A stretch of DNA of 64,000 nt from Heterobilharzia americana. Its lineage: Eukaryota; Platyhelminthes; Trematoda; Strigeidida; Schistosomatidae. Below are positions 61,601 through 64,000 of the stretch, piece after piece. Under the pieces are notes generated by a model. It searched no databases, was not told the DNA's origin, and saw only the letters and a list, made by a program, of their open reading frames with translations. The stretch covers positions 136,294,786 through 136,358,785 of the forward strand of contig OX104127.1 of the NCBI GenBank assembly GCA_944470555.2, in the 5' to 3' direction. Each line of letters starts with the position of its first letter. The stretch's first letter is position 1. Position numbers and translations under genes: made by a program.

Positions 61601-61878
61601 CAGCGTTAAATATAGGTTTCAATCAAATTCACTCATAAATCAAATATTGTTACCGGTAGTTTTTCTGAAAAATATTCAGATTTACTATGAAGGTAAGTAC
61701 AAGCGAGGCATAGCCTTAATATGAATAAATTAGATTATCTCTCATAGCCATTTCATAAAATATTCTTTCTGAGTGTTCTTTTCTATTCATTTTAGATACA
61801 GAAAATATACGTGTCGTTTTTGTTGCCGTCAAAGATACAATATTGCAAGCCAACCTTAGAGAATATAATCTTGTTTAA
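5453..61878 (+). CDS. GNAQ: G protein alpha subunit, Gq class; complete gene, 8 coding exons
   Basis: Membrane-bound GTPase that couples seven-transmembrane receptors to phospholipase C-beta, and so to IP3/calcium signalling. Seen: exons 5453-5570, 8805-8989, 13297-13451, 19844-19972, 28160-28289, 57981-58134, 58885-58992 and 61796-61878 join in one frame to 353 residues plus TAA. Every intron is GT..AG, with phases 1,0,2,2,0,1,1. Motifs: Cys3/Cys4 (palmitoylation), P-loop GTGESGKST (40-48), switch [10 protein letters not shown] with Arg177, switch [16 protein letters not shown] with Gln203, NKKD (268-271), TCAT (323-326), C-terminal EYNLV. The length equals invertebrate Gq; human GNAQ is 359 with six extra N-terminal residues. 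The tail and switch sequences favour Gq/11 over Gi, Gs or G12. Introns total about 55 kb, 29.7 kb of it in intron 5. No frameshift or stop is seen, so the gene looks functional. The start ATG is chosen because MSCCLSEEA matches the family N-terminus. The symbol is that of the orthologous family. Confidence 0.97.
5860..6000 (-). repeat. Smα-like SINE fragment
   Basis: Matches in reverse the junction of tRNA-like body and hammerhead seen at 20840-21125 and 40186-40340: 'cctccaggtgagtgtttttgttc' corresponds to 'cctcccagtgagtaatgttgttc', followed by 'agaacccaggacc'. The hammerhead part is too decayed to fold. Confidence 0.5.
6590..6882 (+). repeat. SINE-C copy
   Basis: Contains a tRNA-like body with A box (tagatcagttggtagagaatg, 6772 on) and B-box-like 'ggttggaatccag', then the family terminus 'caaattttcatttcacc' and 'tcaatcatcacccagtata'. 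Related copies are at 15715, 18933, 19085, 25650, 41757 and 58195. Confidence 0.75.
7155..7495. mobile_element. Foldback (long inverted repeat) element, about 340 bp
   Basis: The outer arm 'atcagctgcatacaaactga' near 7157 is matched in reverse by 'tcagtttgtatgcagctga' near 7490. Inner arms also pair: 'attacaattcagaaaa' near 7270 with 'ttttctgaattgtaat' near 7390, and 'aagataccgg' with 'ccggtatctt'. The two halves are therefore imperfect reverse complements around a centre near 7330. No coding capacity. Confidence 0.75.
7960..8150 (+). repeat. SINE-B copy, degraded
   Basis: Has the family segment 'actgacagaggtaggaaac', a weak tRNA-like body, 'gatccctggtggga' and a decayed hammerhead (8072-8125) that retains GAAA and stem III ACAGCTGT with cleavage-site GTC but has lost GGA from the CTGAGGA core. 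Confidence 0.6.
8805..8989 (+). CDS. GNAQ: Gq-alpha coding exon 2 (residues 40-101), P-loop
   Basis: Acceptor TTTTTTAG, donor GTAGGTTC. Encodes [19 protein letters not shown] (nucleotide phosphate binding, Lys46/Ser47), then the linker and helix αA of the helical domain ([19 protein letters not shown]). The helical-domain stretch after AMHTM diverges from vertebrate Gq but keeps its length. Confidence 0.95.
9568..9708. mobile_element. MITE-like palindromic element, copy 2
   Basis: 141 bp. Left arm AGAGTGACTTTAAAACCACC, right arm ends GGTGGCCTTTAAAGTCTCTCT. Inner arms pair over most of their length ('aataaccaattaggcttct' with 'agaagcctgattggtt'). Best-preserved member of a three-copy family; non-coding. 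Confidence 0.8.
9940..10300. repeat. Unclassified repeat E, copy 1
   Basis: Shares scattered blocks with 60160-60440 (agttgatcat, cagttggtaagattcacgtga, tgaaccaaa) and with 27590-27700 (gctaatgatttacaaat). No coding potential recognised. It could be a PLE or LTR terminal region. Confidence 0.4.
10400..10860 (-). mobile_element. Penelope-like element fragment (RT end and GIY-YIG endonuclease)
   Basis: Reverse strand reads [17 protein letters not shown], then after a frameshift [19 protein letters not shown] and [15 protein letters not shown]. The pattern of a hydrophobic strand, then C..C...YIG, is the GIY-YIG endonuclease joined to Penelope-type RTs. A fragment only. It lies tail-to-tail with the + strand PLE at 11040. 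Confidence 0.8.
11040..12600 (+). mobile_element. Penelope-like element, RT plus GIY-YIG, degraded
   Basis: An 82-codon frame at 11169-11417 ([20 protein letters not shown]...) precedes RT text [20 protein letters not shown] and [11 protein letters not shown] (catalytic YxDD decayed to YIHD) at 11570-11700. Near 12237 comes [16 protein letters not shown] then HLQIREH, an intact GIY-YIG core. The RT to endonuclease order is that of PLEs. Stops and frameshifts throughout. Confidence 0.85.
13297..13451 (+). CDS. GNAQ: Gq-alpha coding exon 3 (residues 102-152), helical domain
   Basis: Acceptor GACTAG, donor GTAAGC. Encodes [13 protein letters not shown] and then [20 protein letters not shown] and QLTDSSKY. 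The LW.DPG..CY.RRREFQL block is characteristic of Gα helical domains. It ends two bases into a Tyr codon that exon 4 completes (TA|C). Confidence 0.95.
13670..13840 (-). repeat. SINE-B 3' half with hammerhead-like segment
   Basis: Hammerhead region 13747-13793 on the - strand: stem I GCACTG/CAGTGC perfect, core CTGAGGA intact, stem III ACAGCTGT, but GAAA reads GGGA. It is followed by the end of a tRNA-like B box (atcgaacccagg). Arranged head-to-head with the next copy. Confidence 0.75.
13850..14215 (+). repeat. SINE-B, full-length copy with hammerhead-like segment
   Basis: Leader (cctgaaattccaatgagatg ... ggatggaggtcac), 'gtgaactgacagaagtagg', tRNA-like A box 'cgagtggttagatggtaagg' (14011 on), B-box-like 'ctgattcgattccc', then hammerhead 14088-14134 (TTGAGGA, GTCCC/GGGAC stem, GAGA, ACAGCTGT, cleavage-site GTC) and tail. 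The length of about 365 bp fits the roughly 400-bp period of the array at 56365. Confidence 0.8.
14280..15700 (+). mobile_element. Penelope-like element, RT region, degraded
   Basis: Reading across frames: [20 protein letters not shown] and [11 protein letters not shown] (14500-14610), [20 protein letters not shown] then IVDTNNSP (14706-14790, the PLE YG..K.HK...RPI motif), and catalytic RYMDDTFII with the two aspartates at 15224-15229. Then [15 protein letters not shown] interrupts the frame soon after the YMDD box. No GIY-YIG domain was found at this copy's 3' end. Confidence 0.85.
15715..15815 (+). repeat. SINE-C 3' end
   Basis: 'ggttagaatccagctgcgg', then 'tcaaattttcatttcgcc' and 'tcgatcaccacccagta': the terminal part of family C, abutting the end of the PLE. 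Confidence 0.7.
16000..16290 (+). repeat. Smα-like SINE with hammerhead ribozyme sequence, copy 1
   Basis: The end of a tRNA-like body (B box 'ctgggttcgagctcc', 16050-16064) is followed by a schistosome hammerhead at 16101-16147: stem I ATCCAG/CTGGAT, core CTGATG(A deleted), stem II with one mismatch, GAAA, stem III ACGC/GAGT, cleavage-site GTC. The missing core A should abolish cleavage. Downstream DNA (ttcctatgaggaggctcga) recurs at 39920-39960. Confidence 0.85.
16295..16445 (+). repeat. Smα-like SINE with hammerhead ribozyme sequence, copy 2
   Basis: tRNA-like body with A box 'tggcctagtgggtagagcc' and B box 'ctgggttcgagtctc', then hammerhead at 16381-16427: stem I ACCCAG/CTGGGT, core CTGATAG (not CTGATGA), stem II GTCC/GGAC, GAAA, cleavage-site ATC. 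The core changes predict inactivity. In tandem with the previous copy. Confidence 0.85.
18205..18722 (+). mobile_element. RTE-clade LINE 3' end
   Basis: [20 protein letters not shown] and KLQTYINTG, the RTE ORF C-terminus, then a frameshifted RRVGRPR and [17 protein letters not shown] and an (AAT)n tail at 18703-18720. 5' truncated by about 2.7 kb relative to the copy at 35880. Confidence 0.88.
18933..19090 (-). repeat. SINE-C copy, inverted partner 1
   Basis: Begins 'actgggtggtgactgaagg' and carries, in reverse, the B box ('ggattcgaatcag') and A box ('ctaccacctgagttatga'). It faces the copy at 19085-19392, giving a roughly 460-bp inverted pair. Confidence 0.75.
19085..19392 (+). repeat. SINE-C copy, inverted partner 2
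   Basis: Leader 'tctcagatagtcaaagtgat', tRNA-like body 'ataggtcagatcgtagagc' with 'ctggtttgaatccta', terminus 'gattttcatttcacc' and 'tcaatcattacccagtatg'. Same layout as 6590-6882. Confidence 0.78.
19844..19972 (+). CDS. GNAQ: Gq-alpha coding exon 4 (residues 153-195), switch I
   Basis: Acceptor TTACTCCAG, donor GTTAGTTT (non-consensus A at +4). Encodes [19 protein letters not shown] and then [19 protein letters not shown]. Arg177 is the catalytic arginine (human Arg183). Human Ile190 is Val184 here. Ends AG|A inside an Arg codon. Confidence 0.95.
20840..21125 (-). repeat. Smα-like SINE, degraded
   Basis: Reverse strand: tRNA-like 'gtaattcagtggtcaaatgg' ... 'ctatgttcaagtcatag', then 'gagaacaacattactcactg', which matches the start of the hammerhead region at 40245. 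The ribozyme itself is unrecognisable. Confidence 0.6.
21740..22065 (+). repeat. SINE-B copy, degraded
   Basis: 'cggactgacagaagtagc', a weak tRNA-like body, 'ctgattcttgcggggatt', decayed hammerhead (21915-21962) and the family tail 'aaatcattagatttatcccc'. An older copy than 13850-14215. Confidence 0.6.
22800..23640 (+). mobile_element. Penelope-like element 3' end with GIY-YIG endonuclease
   Basis: [20 protein letters not shown], then [11 protein letters not shown] (about 23030-23125): a GIY-YIG domain with the YIG glycine changed to Arg, plus a downstream tail in other frames ([17 protein letters not shown], 23541-23590). Contains a (CAGT)n run at 23277-23298. The RT portion is missing. Confidence 0.82.
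23277..23298 (+). repeat. (CAGT)n simple repeat
   Basis: Five consecutive CAGT units inside the PLE 3' end. Confidence 0.9.
23705..24482. repeat. Inverted repeat pair of about 75 bp arms, about 620 bp apart
   Basis: The left arm (23705-23775: tttaaatatatttagtgtgc, aaaaatatcagtatttg) is matched in reverse by 24415-24482 (caaatactgatatttttatg, accactaaatatgtttaaat). The arms lie between two PLE fragments. PLE terminal repeats can be inverted, so this may be a PLE terminus, but that is inference. Confidence 0.65.
24590..25550 (+). mobile_element. Penelope-like element, RT C-terminus and GIY-YIG, degraded
   Basis: Near 24955 a frame reads [11 protein letters not shown] (PLE '[11 protein letters not shown]' box with a shift). 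Then [20 protein letters not shown] (25238 on) and [20 protein letters not shown] (about 25381-25445, GIY-YIG with YIG decayed to CIY), SFRIAEHRN. Multiple stops. Confidence 0.8.
25650..25760 (-). repeat. SINE-C fragment
   Basis: 'cctgggtgatgattgaagg' with 'tgaaattaaaatttggac', then directly 'ctgccaaactacagttatct'. The tRNA-like body has been deleted, leaving the two ends joined. Confidence 0.65.
27590..27700. repeat. Unclassified repeat E, copy 2
   Basis: 'gtttgcaaatgatttacaaat' and 'caattgatcaactgtgatg' are shared with 9960-10050. No coding content. Confidence 0.35.
28160..28289 (+). CDS. GNAQ: Gq-alpha coding exon 5 (residues 196-239), switch II
   Basis: Acceptor TTTATTGTAG, donor GTAGGTTC. 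Encodes [19 protein letters not shown], then [20 protein letters not shown]. Gln203 is the GTP-hydrolysis glutamine (human Gln209). It ends on a codon boundary before the very large intron 5. Confidence 0.95.
30375..30582 (+). mobile_element. Penelope-like element remnant
   Basis: 'aaaacttgggcactatggc' matches 24770 in the PLE region and 27897. 'cttgcaatgactgtgaggtta' with 'gggatcc' parallels the GIY-YIG text near 25400-25455. Short and decayed. Confidence 0.5.
30583..31613 (-). mobile_element. CR1/Jockey-like LINE, 3' third
   Basis: The 3' tail is the (AATGATAAT)-type run at 30586-30603. Reverse strand codes [31 protein letters not shown] and [10 protein letters not shown] (RT catalytic YVDD, about 31450-31475). 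Then after a gap [16 protein letters not shown] and [15 protein letters not shown]. 5' truncated just upstream of the RT palm; a few frameshifts. Confidence 0.87.
31613..32487 (-). mobile_element. RTE-clade LINE, derived FANGDD subfamily, internal fragment
   Basis: Reverse complement matches 38165-39275: 'caacactacggttctagtgc' text, the 6-bp insertion in the FADD box (32123-32140), CAA repeat (31943-31975), GTAG tetramer repeat (31834-31893) and GCACT-like segment (31675-31705). Its 3' end is cut off where the CR1-like element begins. Confidence 0.87.
32488..32940 (-). mobile_element. CR1-like LINE 3' UTR fragment
   Basis: 'aatgataataataatagtaatcgctttattcc' at 32488-32520, then 'ttcagcatgtaa', parallels the 3' end at 30583-30660. 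Little coding sequence remains, so the copy is 3' UTR only or very decayed. Confidence 0.6.
33270..34540 (+). mobile_element. Penelope-like element, most of the RT, degraded
   Basis: [20 protein letters not shown] (33428), [19 protein letters not shown] (33620), [19 protein letters not shown] (33829), [20 protein letters not shown] (33992-34050), a disrupted catalytic box (WMDDTF at 34111), then [29 protein letters not shown] and [18 protein letters not shown] to 34524. Full RT order, several frameshifts; no GIY-YIG domain downstream. A SINE follows immediately. Confidence 0.92.
34595..34830 (-). repeat. SINE-G copy (tRNA-like)
   Basis: 'ttcgaagccgcatcatatag', then 'ttatcactgagctattcgag' is, in reverse, B box then A box (agctcagtgataacg). 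Matches the better copy at 59259-59517, including 'atgtggtcaccgtgttg'. Confidence 0.6.
35880..39832 (+). mobile_element. RTE-clade LINE, near full length, degenerate, FANGDD subfamily
   Basis: 5' part 'ggttgggtgtagggctacc'. Endonuclease: [20 protein letters not shown] (36128 on), [32 protein letters not shown] text (36700-36750), [32 protein letters not shown] (37692), [17 protein letters not shown], then FANGDD (38491-38508), [13 protein letters not shown], a CAA/Q run, the TACC repeat and the C-terminal region. Ends at AATAATGATAAG near 39830. Many stops. About 3.9 kb and the only copy here with the endonuclease. Similar to the SR2/RTE group of schistosomes by my recollection. Confidence 0.9.
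38739..39003 (+). repeat. (TACC)n tetranucleotide array inside an RTE copy
   Basis: About 265 bp of TACC units with a few TAC interruptions. In the + frame it would read as a PTYLPTYL repeat, but it sits in a dead LINE. Shorter versions sit at the same element position at 44046-44073 and 51646-51697 and, in reverse, at 31834-31893; almost none at 63041. Confidence 0.97.
39850..40150. repeat. Long palindrome made of Smα-associated sequence, with half a hammerhead at its centre
   Basis: The left arm (39850-39985: tgacatacttgttattctc, ttcgacctctattgcca, gttaattatgataa) is the reverse complement, with mismatches, of the right arm (40018-40150). The centre keeps only the 3' half of a hammerhead on the - strand (ACGCGCATC followed by stem I). 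Arms of about 130 bp, spacer of about 30 bp. Confidence 0.8.
40180..40350 (+). repeat. Smα-like SINE with hammerhead ribozyme sequence, copy 3
   Basis: tRNA-like body: A box 'gtggcataatggaaagcg', B box 'cggggttcgagtctc' (40236-40250). Hammerhead at 40280-40328: core CTGACGA intact, stem II GCCC/GGAC with one mismatch, GAAA changed to AAAA, stem III ACGC/GCAT, cleavage-site ATC. Directly follows the palindrome at 39850-40150. Confidence 0.88.
41110..41254. mobile_element. MITE-like palindromic element, copy 3
   Basis: Left arm 'gcgtgattttatatgttacc' + 'ctaacaa', right arm 'gctgctaggatggtctttaa' + 'agtcactct'. Length 145 bp, as in copies 1 and 2; more diverged. Confidence 0.6.
41757..41980 (+). 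repeat. SINE-C copy with best tRNA-like body, TIR-bounded
   Basis: 'actgggtgatgattgaaagt' (41759 on) is matched in reverse by 'cttcagtcattacccagt' (to about 41930). Between them is a tRNA-like segment, 41821-41895: GGATCTC pairs mostly with GCGGTCC, A box GTAGCTCAGTTGGTATAGC, B-box relic 'tttccaatcc'. The T stem does not pair and there is no plausible anticodon loop, so it is a SINE body, not a tRNA gene. Confidence 0.78.
41979..42055. repeat. (TA)n then (GA)n microsatellite, left side of an RTE copy
   Basis: About 56 bp of TA followed by about 18 bp of GA. The same TA-then-GA order recurs at 43563-43638 on the other side of the RTE copy. Confidence 0.95.
42056..43561 (+). mobile_element. 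RTE-clade LINE, RT to 3' end, best-preserved copy
   Basis: [17 protein letters not shown] (42066), [20 protein letters not shown], after a frameshift [36 protein letters not shown] (RT motif A), [14 protein letters not shown], a join [16 protein letters not shown] in which the usual QGCLLSP block is missing, catalytic [15 protein letters not shown] (FADD at 42742-42753), [38 protein letters not shown], then frameshifted [18 protein letters not shown] and an (AAT)n tail at 43549-43561. The endonuclease is absent. Confidence 0.95.
43563..43638. repeat. (TA)n then (GA)n microsatellite, right side of an RTE copy
   Basis: About 42 bp TA followed by about 33 bp GA, between the tail of one RTE copy and the start of the next. 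Same composition and order as 41979-42055. Confidence 0.95.
43640..44801 (+). mobile_element. RTE-clade LINE fragment, FANGDD subfamily, truncated at both ends
   Basis: Almost base-identical to 38340-39665 up to the repeats. FANGDD insertion at 43799-43816, CAA run, short TACC run, expanded GCACT run (44216-44343). It starts flush with the (GA)n tract and stops at 'gattggaagccaaat' (44801) where other copies continue, so the normal 3' tail is missing. Confidence 0.9.
44216..44343 (+). repeat. (GCACT/GCATT)n pentanucleotide array inside an RTE copy
   Basis: About 20 units of CTGCA/GCACT, interrupted by CTCCT blocks. Same element position as shorter runs at 39162-39210, 51839-51895 and 63180-63230. 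Confidence 0.95.
45383..45640 (-). repeat. Smα-like SINE with hammerhead remnant inside terminal inverted repeats
   Basis: Left arm 45383-45418 (taattattacggtaatttg) pairs in reverse with 45497-45529 (aaaattaccataatta), enclosing a - strand hammerhead relic (about 45425-45475: GTCCC/GGAG stem, GGAAAC, stem I TTGGATTCC side). To 45640 follows the Smα-associated block also found at 40050-40150. Confidence 0.7.
45780..46180. repeat. Unclassified candidate repeat ending in (ATT)n
   Basis: A block of less AT-rich sequence (gccattcgttccttctgg, ccgccaccacttgaaggc) ending 'gattattattattttg' at 46160-46176. Base composition unlike the flanks and a simple tail suggest a retroelement piece. No recognisable protein in any frame. 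Confidence 0.3.
49370..49680 (+). mobile_element. LINE 3' fragment related to 1277-2672
   Basis: 'gattgatgagattgtgaacc', 'gactgaaatgacttgg', 'agtccatgaagtctcttgg' and 'ggttccccgagaagaaagga' line up with 2150-2400 in the same order. Heavily decayed. Confidence 0.65.
51270..52510 (+). mobile_element. RTE-clade LINE fragment, FANGDD subfamily, 3' complete
   Basis: Near-identical to 38375-39800: FANGDD at 51398-51415, CAA run, TACC run (51646-51697), GCACT run, then the 3' coding relic to 'cactgtgaaccttatggag'. 5' truncated inside the RT palm. Flanking DNA is unrelated to that of the other copies. Confidence 0.9.
52573..55370 (-). mobile_element. CR1/Jockey-like LINE, endonuclease plus RT, near-complete ORF2 relic
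   Basis: Reverse strand in order: [20 protein letters not shown] (endonuclease start, about 55300), [17 protein letters not shown] (GDFN 54929-54940), [10 protein letters not shown] (54770-54787), [20 protein letters not shown] (54120-54180), [55 protein letters not shown] (motif A), [33 protein letters not shown] (YADD 53508-53522). Then the C-terminal half and a 3' tail (taataatgatggctttattc near 52580). Frameshifts between blocks; no ORF1 seen. Confidence 0.93.
56365..57300 (-). repeat. Tandem array of three SINE-B units with hammerhead-like segments
   Basis: Head-to-tail units marked by 'catg(g)actgacatcac'-type text at 56374, 56770 and 57170, so the period is 396 and 400 bp. Hammerhead segments: 56411-56461 (CTGAGGA intact, GAAA to AAAA), 56810-56860 (GAAA and ACAGCTGT intact, 5' core lost), 57213-57260 (CTGAGGA intact, GAAG, cleavage-site GTT). 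tRNA-like boxes lie between. Orientation is opposite to the Gq-alpha gene. Confidence 0.82.
57981..58134 (+). CDS. GNAQ: Gq-alpha coding exon 6 (residues 240-290), NKKD motif
   Basis: Acceptor TTTATTTTAG, donor GTATCACA. Encodes [19 protein letters not shown], then the guanine-specificity segment [14 protein letters not shown] and [13 protein letters not shown] cysteine (residue 257, codon TGC) stands where vertebrate Gq has Trp263 in the α3-β5 effector loop. Confidence 0.95.
58135..58884 (+). other. Gq-alpha intron 6 (750 bp, phase 1)
   Basis: GT at 58135, AG at 58883-58884. The shortest intron. Contains one SINE-C (58195-58345); nothing else recognised. Confidence 0.95.
58195..58345 (-). 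repeat. SINE-C copy, diverged
   Basis: 'gttgttgatgaagtgaaaaac', B-box-like 'aggattggaaccggcgg', A-box-like 'actaacaaagctacgacata', ending 'ttaatttcacttcagtcacc', as at 19060. Confidence 0.6.
58885..58992 (+). CDS. GNAQ: Gq-alpha coding exon 7 (residues 291-326), TCAT motif
   Basis: Acceptor TTATTTTAAG, donor GTAATCC. Encodes [20 protein letters not shown], then [16 protein letters not shown]. The TCAT loop contacts the guanine ring. The exon ends one base into the Asp codon after TCAT, so an intron splits TCAT|D. Confidence 0.94.
59259..59517. repeat. SINE-G: tRNA-like body between 33-bp terminal inverted repeats
   Basis: Left arm 59259-59291 (cattagtagatgttagtcag ... ggcaatcg) and right arm 59485-59517 are reverse complements with one or two differences. 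Between them, in reverse, is a tRNA-like segment with A box 'agctcagtggtaaag' (59430-59445) and B box 'ggtttgaatctc' (59382-59395). Homology continues to about 59600, shared with 34595-34830. Confidence 0.75.
59760..59930 (+). repeat. SINE-B leader fragment
   Basis: 'gcgctcattggtgacta', 'ccagtgacaagttgtggtc' and 'cacccaagtcgaacatgagg' match the 5' part of family B at 3262-3400. Truncated before the tRNA-like body. Confidence 0.65.
60160..60440. repeat. Unclassified repeat E, copy 3
   Basis: 'aattgatcatgccgaccagt' then 'tggttaggttcagctgatg' and 'ctgtgagcacaactttacg' align with 10040-10150. Non-coding. Confidence 0.4.
61796..61878 (+). CDS. GNAQ: Gq-alpha coding exon 8 (residues 327-353), C-terminus and stop
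   Basis: Acceptor TTCATTTTAG. Encodes [20 protein letters not shown], then LREYNLV and TAA (61876-61878). This is the α5 helix that inserts into the receptor; EYNLV with Tyr350 is the Gq/11 signature. Confidence 0.95.
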
Positions 61879-62351
61879 AGCTTGTATAACAGTAACGAAG
61901 ATAAATTCATTAAACTAAAGCAGTCATAGATGTTATAAATCTTTTCTTATTATCCACGTATTAGTATCAATAACTTGTTTTTAAAAAAATAGTTTTATTA
62001 CTAGCTATCACTTTGTCACAATATTATTTCAGTAAATATCAACTGATGGTAAGTAGGAAATAAGATAATTTTCAAGTTAAGGCTAGAAGAAAGCATTTTC
62101 TAAGGACTTATGGAAAATTTCCGTCGGTAAGCTCAAAGACATTTGATAGTTGTTTACTGATATGATTATATAAAACCTGAGTTTCATTGTCAACTAACTG
62201 GATTCCATTTAGTGACTCATTTACATGTTTTGAGCAGAGTTTTTAAAATATATGTCTCATCACTTAAGACTTTGAGCTTAGGGAAATTCCAAAAAGGCCC
62301 CACAAATTGACTGTTTCCAGCTGCTACTTAAGTGATATTTTTTCGCTACGT

Positions 62352-62431
62352 AATAAATAAGTTGGTGTTTCGATTGAAATCAAAGTAGAAAGAAGACACT
62401 ATAATGTTTTTGATTCCTAAGAAGTAATAAA
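62352..62431 (+). promoter_or_regulatory. Candidate polyadenylation signals of the Gq-alpha gene
   Basis: AATAAA hexamers occur at 62352-62357 and 62426-62431, 0.47-0.55 kb after the stop codon. No AATAAA was found closer. In DNA this AT-rich the hexamer can occur by chance, so this is only a candidate. Confidence 0.25.
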
Positions 62432-62529
62432 CTGTTTGCCGCTGACGTTTACCGAGAAATCACTAATAGTTTTACGCCTAAACTGTCAATGTTCGTAAGC
62501 CTAACTTCTTGATGCCATTCTCGCTGTCC

Positions 62530-63850
62530 AATACTACCCAGTACCGCAAACATTTATCAAACTCATTCAACAACTATACGACAAAGTCATATGCCAAGTG
62601 ATTCACAATGGTAAGCTCAGTGATGCCTTTGAAGTGAAGACAGGAAACAGGAGCAAGACAGGGTTGCCGCCTTTCTTTCTGATTGTGATCGACTGGACTG
62701 GATTGGAATGAATCATGCAACAAACTGTAAGGAGCTGTGAGTAGATGGGCATAGACTGTTTGTGAAGACCGATGAAAAGACCACTGAAGAAGATTTGGAT
62801 TTCGTCAACGGTGATGATTCATGTCTAATGTCTTGTCGCACGCACAAAGTCGAAGATGCACAGGTGAAAACTAACAAGTTGACAGAAGGGGCACGGCAGC
62901 GAGGGCAGACGAAACTTCCCTCGAGCGAACGTAGAGAGGAACGAGGTGATGAAGATGCCCCCTAACAAGAATAATAACAACAAGCATGAATCGCCACAAA
63001 CGGGAGAAATCTTAAGGGAGTAGTCTCTTTCACCTATCTGCCTACCTACTCAAGCAGCATCGTCACAACTACAGGTGGCGGCACAAGCACACATGACGAT
63101 GTCAAAGACATCCAGGTTAGGGAAGACAACATGACTGGCCTTCCTGCACTAATCTGGAATAATCAGTGTGGAGATCTACTGCACTCCACCACATTCCACT
63201 GCACTGCACTGCACTGCACTCCTCTGCACCCAGTATAAAGCGTCAACAACATCCCGATTTCCAACACTAATTCAGTCAAGTCAAGTAAGTCAGTGCTTCT
63301 ATGTGATGCTTGAGAGACTTGCTGGTGTGTTATGAAAAGTATTTCCAACAAACTACACACATTCATCATATCAACAACTGCCACCTACTCTCACTCGATA
63401 CTGACACTTAAGATGAGATAGATGGCGAGAATAATAAGAATAAGCAGCATCAGGGAACTCTTGTTGGCTGACTGACTGACTGACTGACTGGCAGGCAGCG
63501 AACCCAACCAACCAAGAAGCCATCACCCAAGAAATATGCAATTGGAGAAAGTGGAGATGGAGTGGAATGAAATGAATTGCATTGGATTGTATTGGACTGT
63601 ACGTACAGTGAGGAGACCGTTGTGGACATCACGCATCAGACGAGAGTATTGCGTCGAGTGGAAGCCAAATTGGAAGGGAGGATTTTGGCGTCGGATGTGA
63701 GGGTGACATGGAGTAGGTGTTGTGAGGTAGAAATGAAAGTTTGTGGGAATTGGTGGAGCGAGGTGAAGATGATGGAGAGAAGAGAGTGGAATGGTGACAT
63801 TCTACTGAAGCTCTATATTCTACTAAGAATCCGATGGACAAGTAATAATA
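62530..63850 (+). mobile_element. RTE-clade LINE fragment, FANGDD subfamily, diverged copy
   Basis: Starts with 'ccgcaaacatttatcaaact' (QTFIKLIQQLY), retains GLPP-like text for the motif lost at 42640, has the FANGDD-type insertion (FVNGDD, 62811-62828), no CAA expansion and almost no TACC run (63041), a short GCACT run (63180-63230), and ends 'atggacaagtaataataag'. It looks like an older or differently evolved member of the subfamily. Confidence 0.88.
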
Positions 63851-64000
63851 AGAACAGATTATTAATCAGTTAGTTGAAGGCACTTATCAGGAAGGCGTAT
63901 TTGCGACCTCGATGGATATGGTGCCCTCTTTGATATCACTAACTGTTTTCTGAAAGCTTTGGTTTTAAAATTAACTATGGTGTTATTTCAAAATCAGGTT

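Larger units (their letters stand above)
58993..61795 (+). other. Gq-alpha intron 7 (2803 bp, phase 1)
   Basis: Contains SINE-G (59259-59517), a SINE-B leader (59760-59930) and repeat E (60160-60440). Nothing recognised in 60440-61795. Confidence 0.92.
61879..64000. other. Downstream flank of the Gq-alpha gene
   Basis: 61879-62529 holds the presumed 3' UTR and nothing else recognisable. An RTE copy follows from 62530; 63851-64000 shows nothing recognisable. No second host gene begins here. Confidence 0.7.

Noticed and set aside
1..64000. CRISPR arrays, bacterial operons, ribosome binding sites, phage
   Set aside because: The DNA is from a eukaryotic intron-rich gene; no spaced direct repeats of CRISPR type, and repeats present are microsatellites and retroelements.
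1..64000. LTR retrotransposon or retrovirus-like element
   Set aside because: No paired direct LTRs, gag zinc knuckle, protease DTG or integrase motif could be read; all RTs found are of LINE or Penelope type.

Overview
The window is eukaryotic, AT-rich and almost entirely non-coding. It almost certainly comes from a blood fluke (Schistosoma or a close relative). Evidence: one intron-rich gene with GT..AG introns; SINE-like repeats carrying hammerhead-ribozyme sequences of the Smα type known from schistosomes; and decayed RTE, CR1-like and Penelope-like retroelements typical of trematode introns.

Only one host gene can be supported: a complete heterotrimeric G protein alpha subunit of the Gq class, on the + strand. 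Eight coding exons span 5453..61878: 5453-5570, 8805-8989, 13297-13451, 19844-19972, 28160-28289, 57981-58134, 58885-58992 and 61796-61878. They join in frame to 1062 nt (353 residues plus stop). All GTP-binding motifs, the palmitoylation cysteines and the EYNLV receptor-binding tail are present. The rest of the window is its introns (0.75 to 29.7 kb), about 5.4 kb upstream and 2.1 kb downstream.

Layout. 1-5452: upstream flank with a LINE fragment (1277-2672), SINEs, a MITE, an inverted RTE 3' end (4500-5190) and an (AT)n tract 53 bp before the ATG. Introns 1 and 2: SINEs, a foldback element and a MITE; intron 2 also holds two opposed Penelope-like (PLE) fragments. Intron 3: tandem and inverted SINEs, a PLE and an RTE end. 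Intron 4: two PLE fragments and a B-type SINE. Intron 5 (29.7 kb) is the retroelement sink: CR1-like pieces, five RTE-clade copies (four of them sharing a broken RT active site), a PLE, Smα-like SINEs arranged as a palindrome, and a three-unit tandem array of hammerhead-bearing SINEs. Intron 6: one SINE. Intron 7: a TIR-bounded tRNA-like SINE. Downstream: an RTE copy from about 62530.

Most interesting: a second tRNA-like SINE family (called B here) whose copies together carry all parts of a hammerhead ribozyme (CTGAGGA, GTCC/GGAC stem, GAAA, 4-bp stem III ACAGCTGT), distinct from the Smα hammerhead also present; and an RTE subfamily in which five copies share the same 6-bp insertion inside the catalytic FADD motif. 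Repeat boundaries are estimates made by eye; exon boundaries are exact to the base as read.
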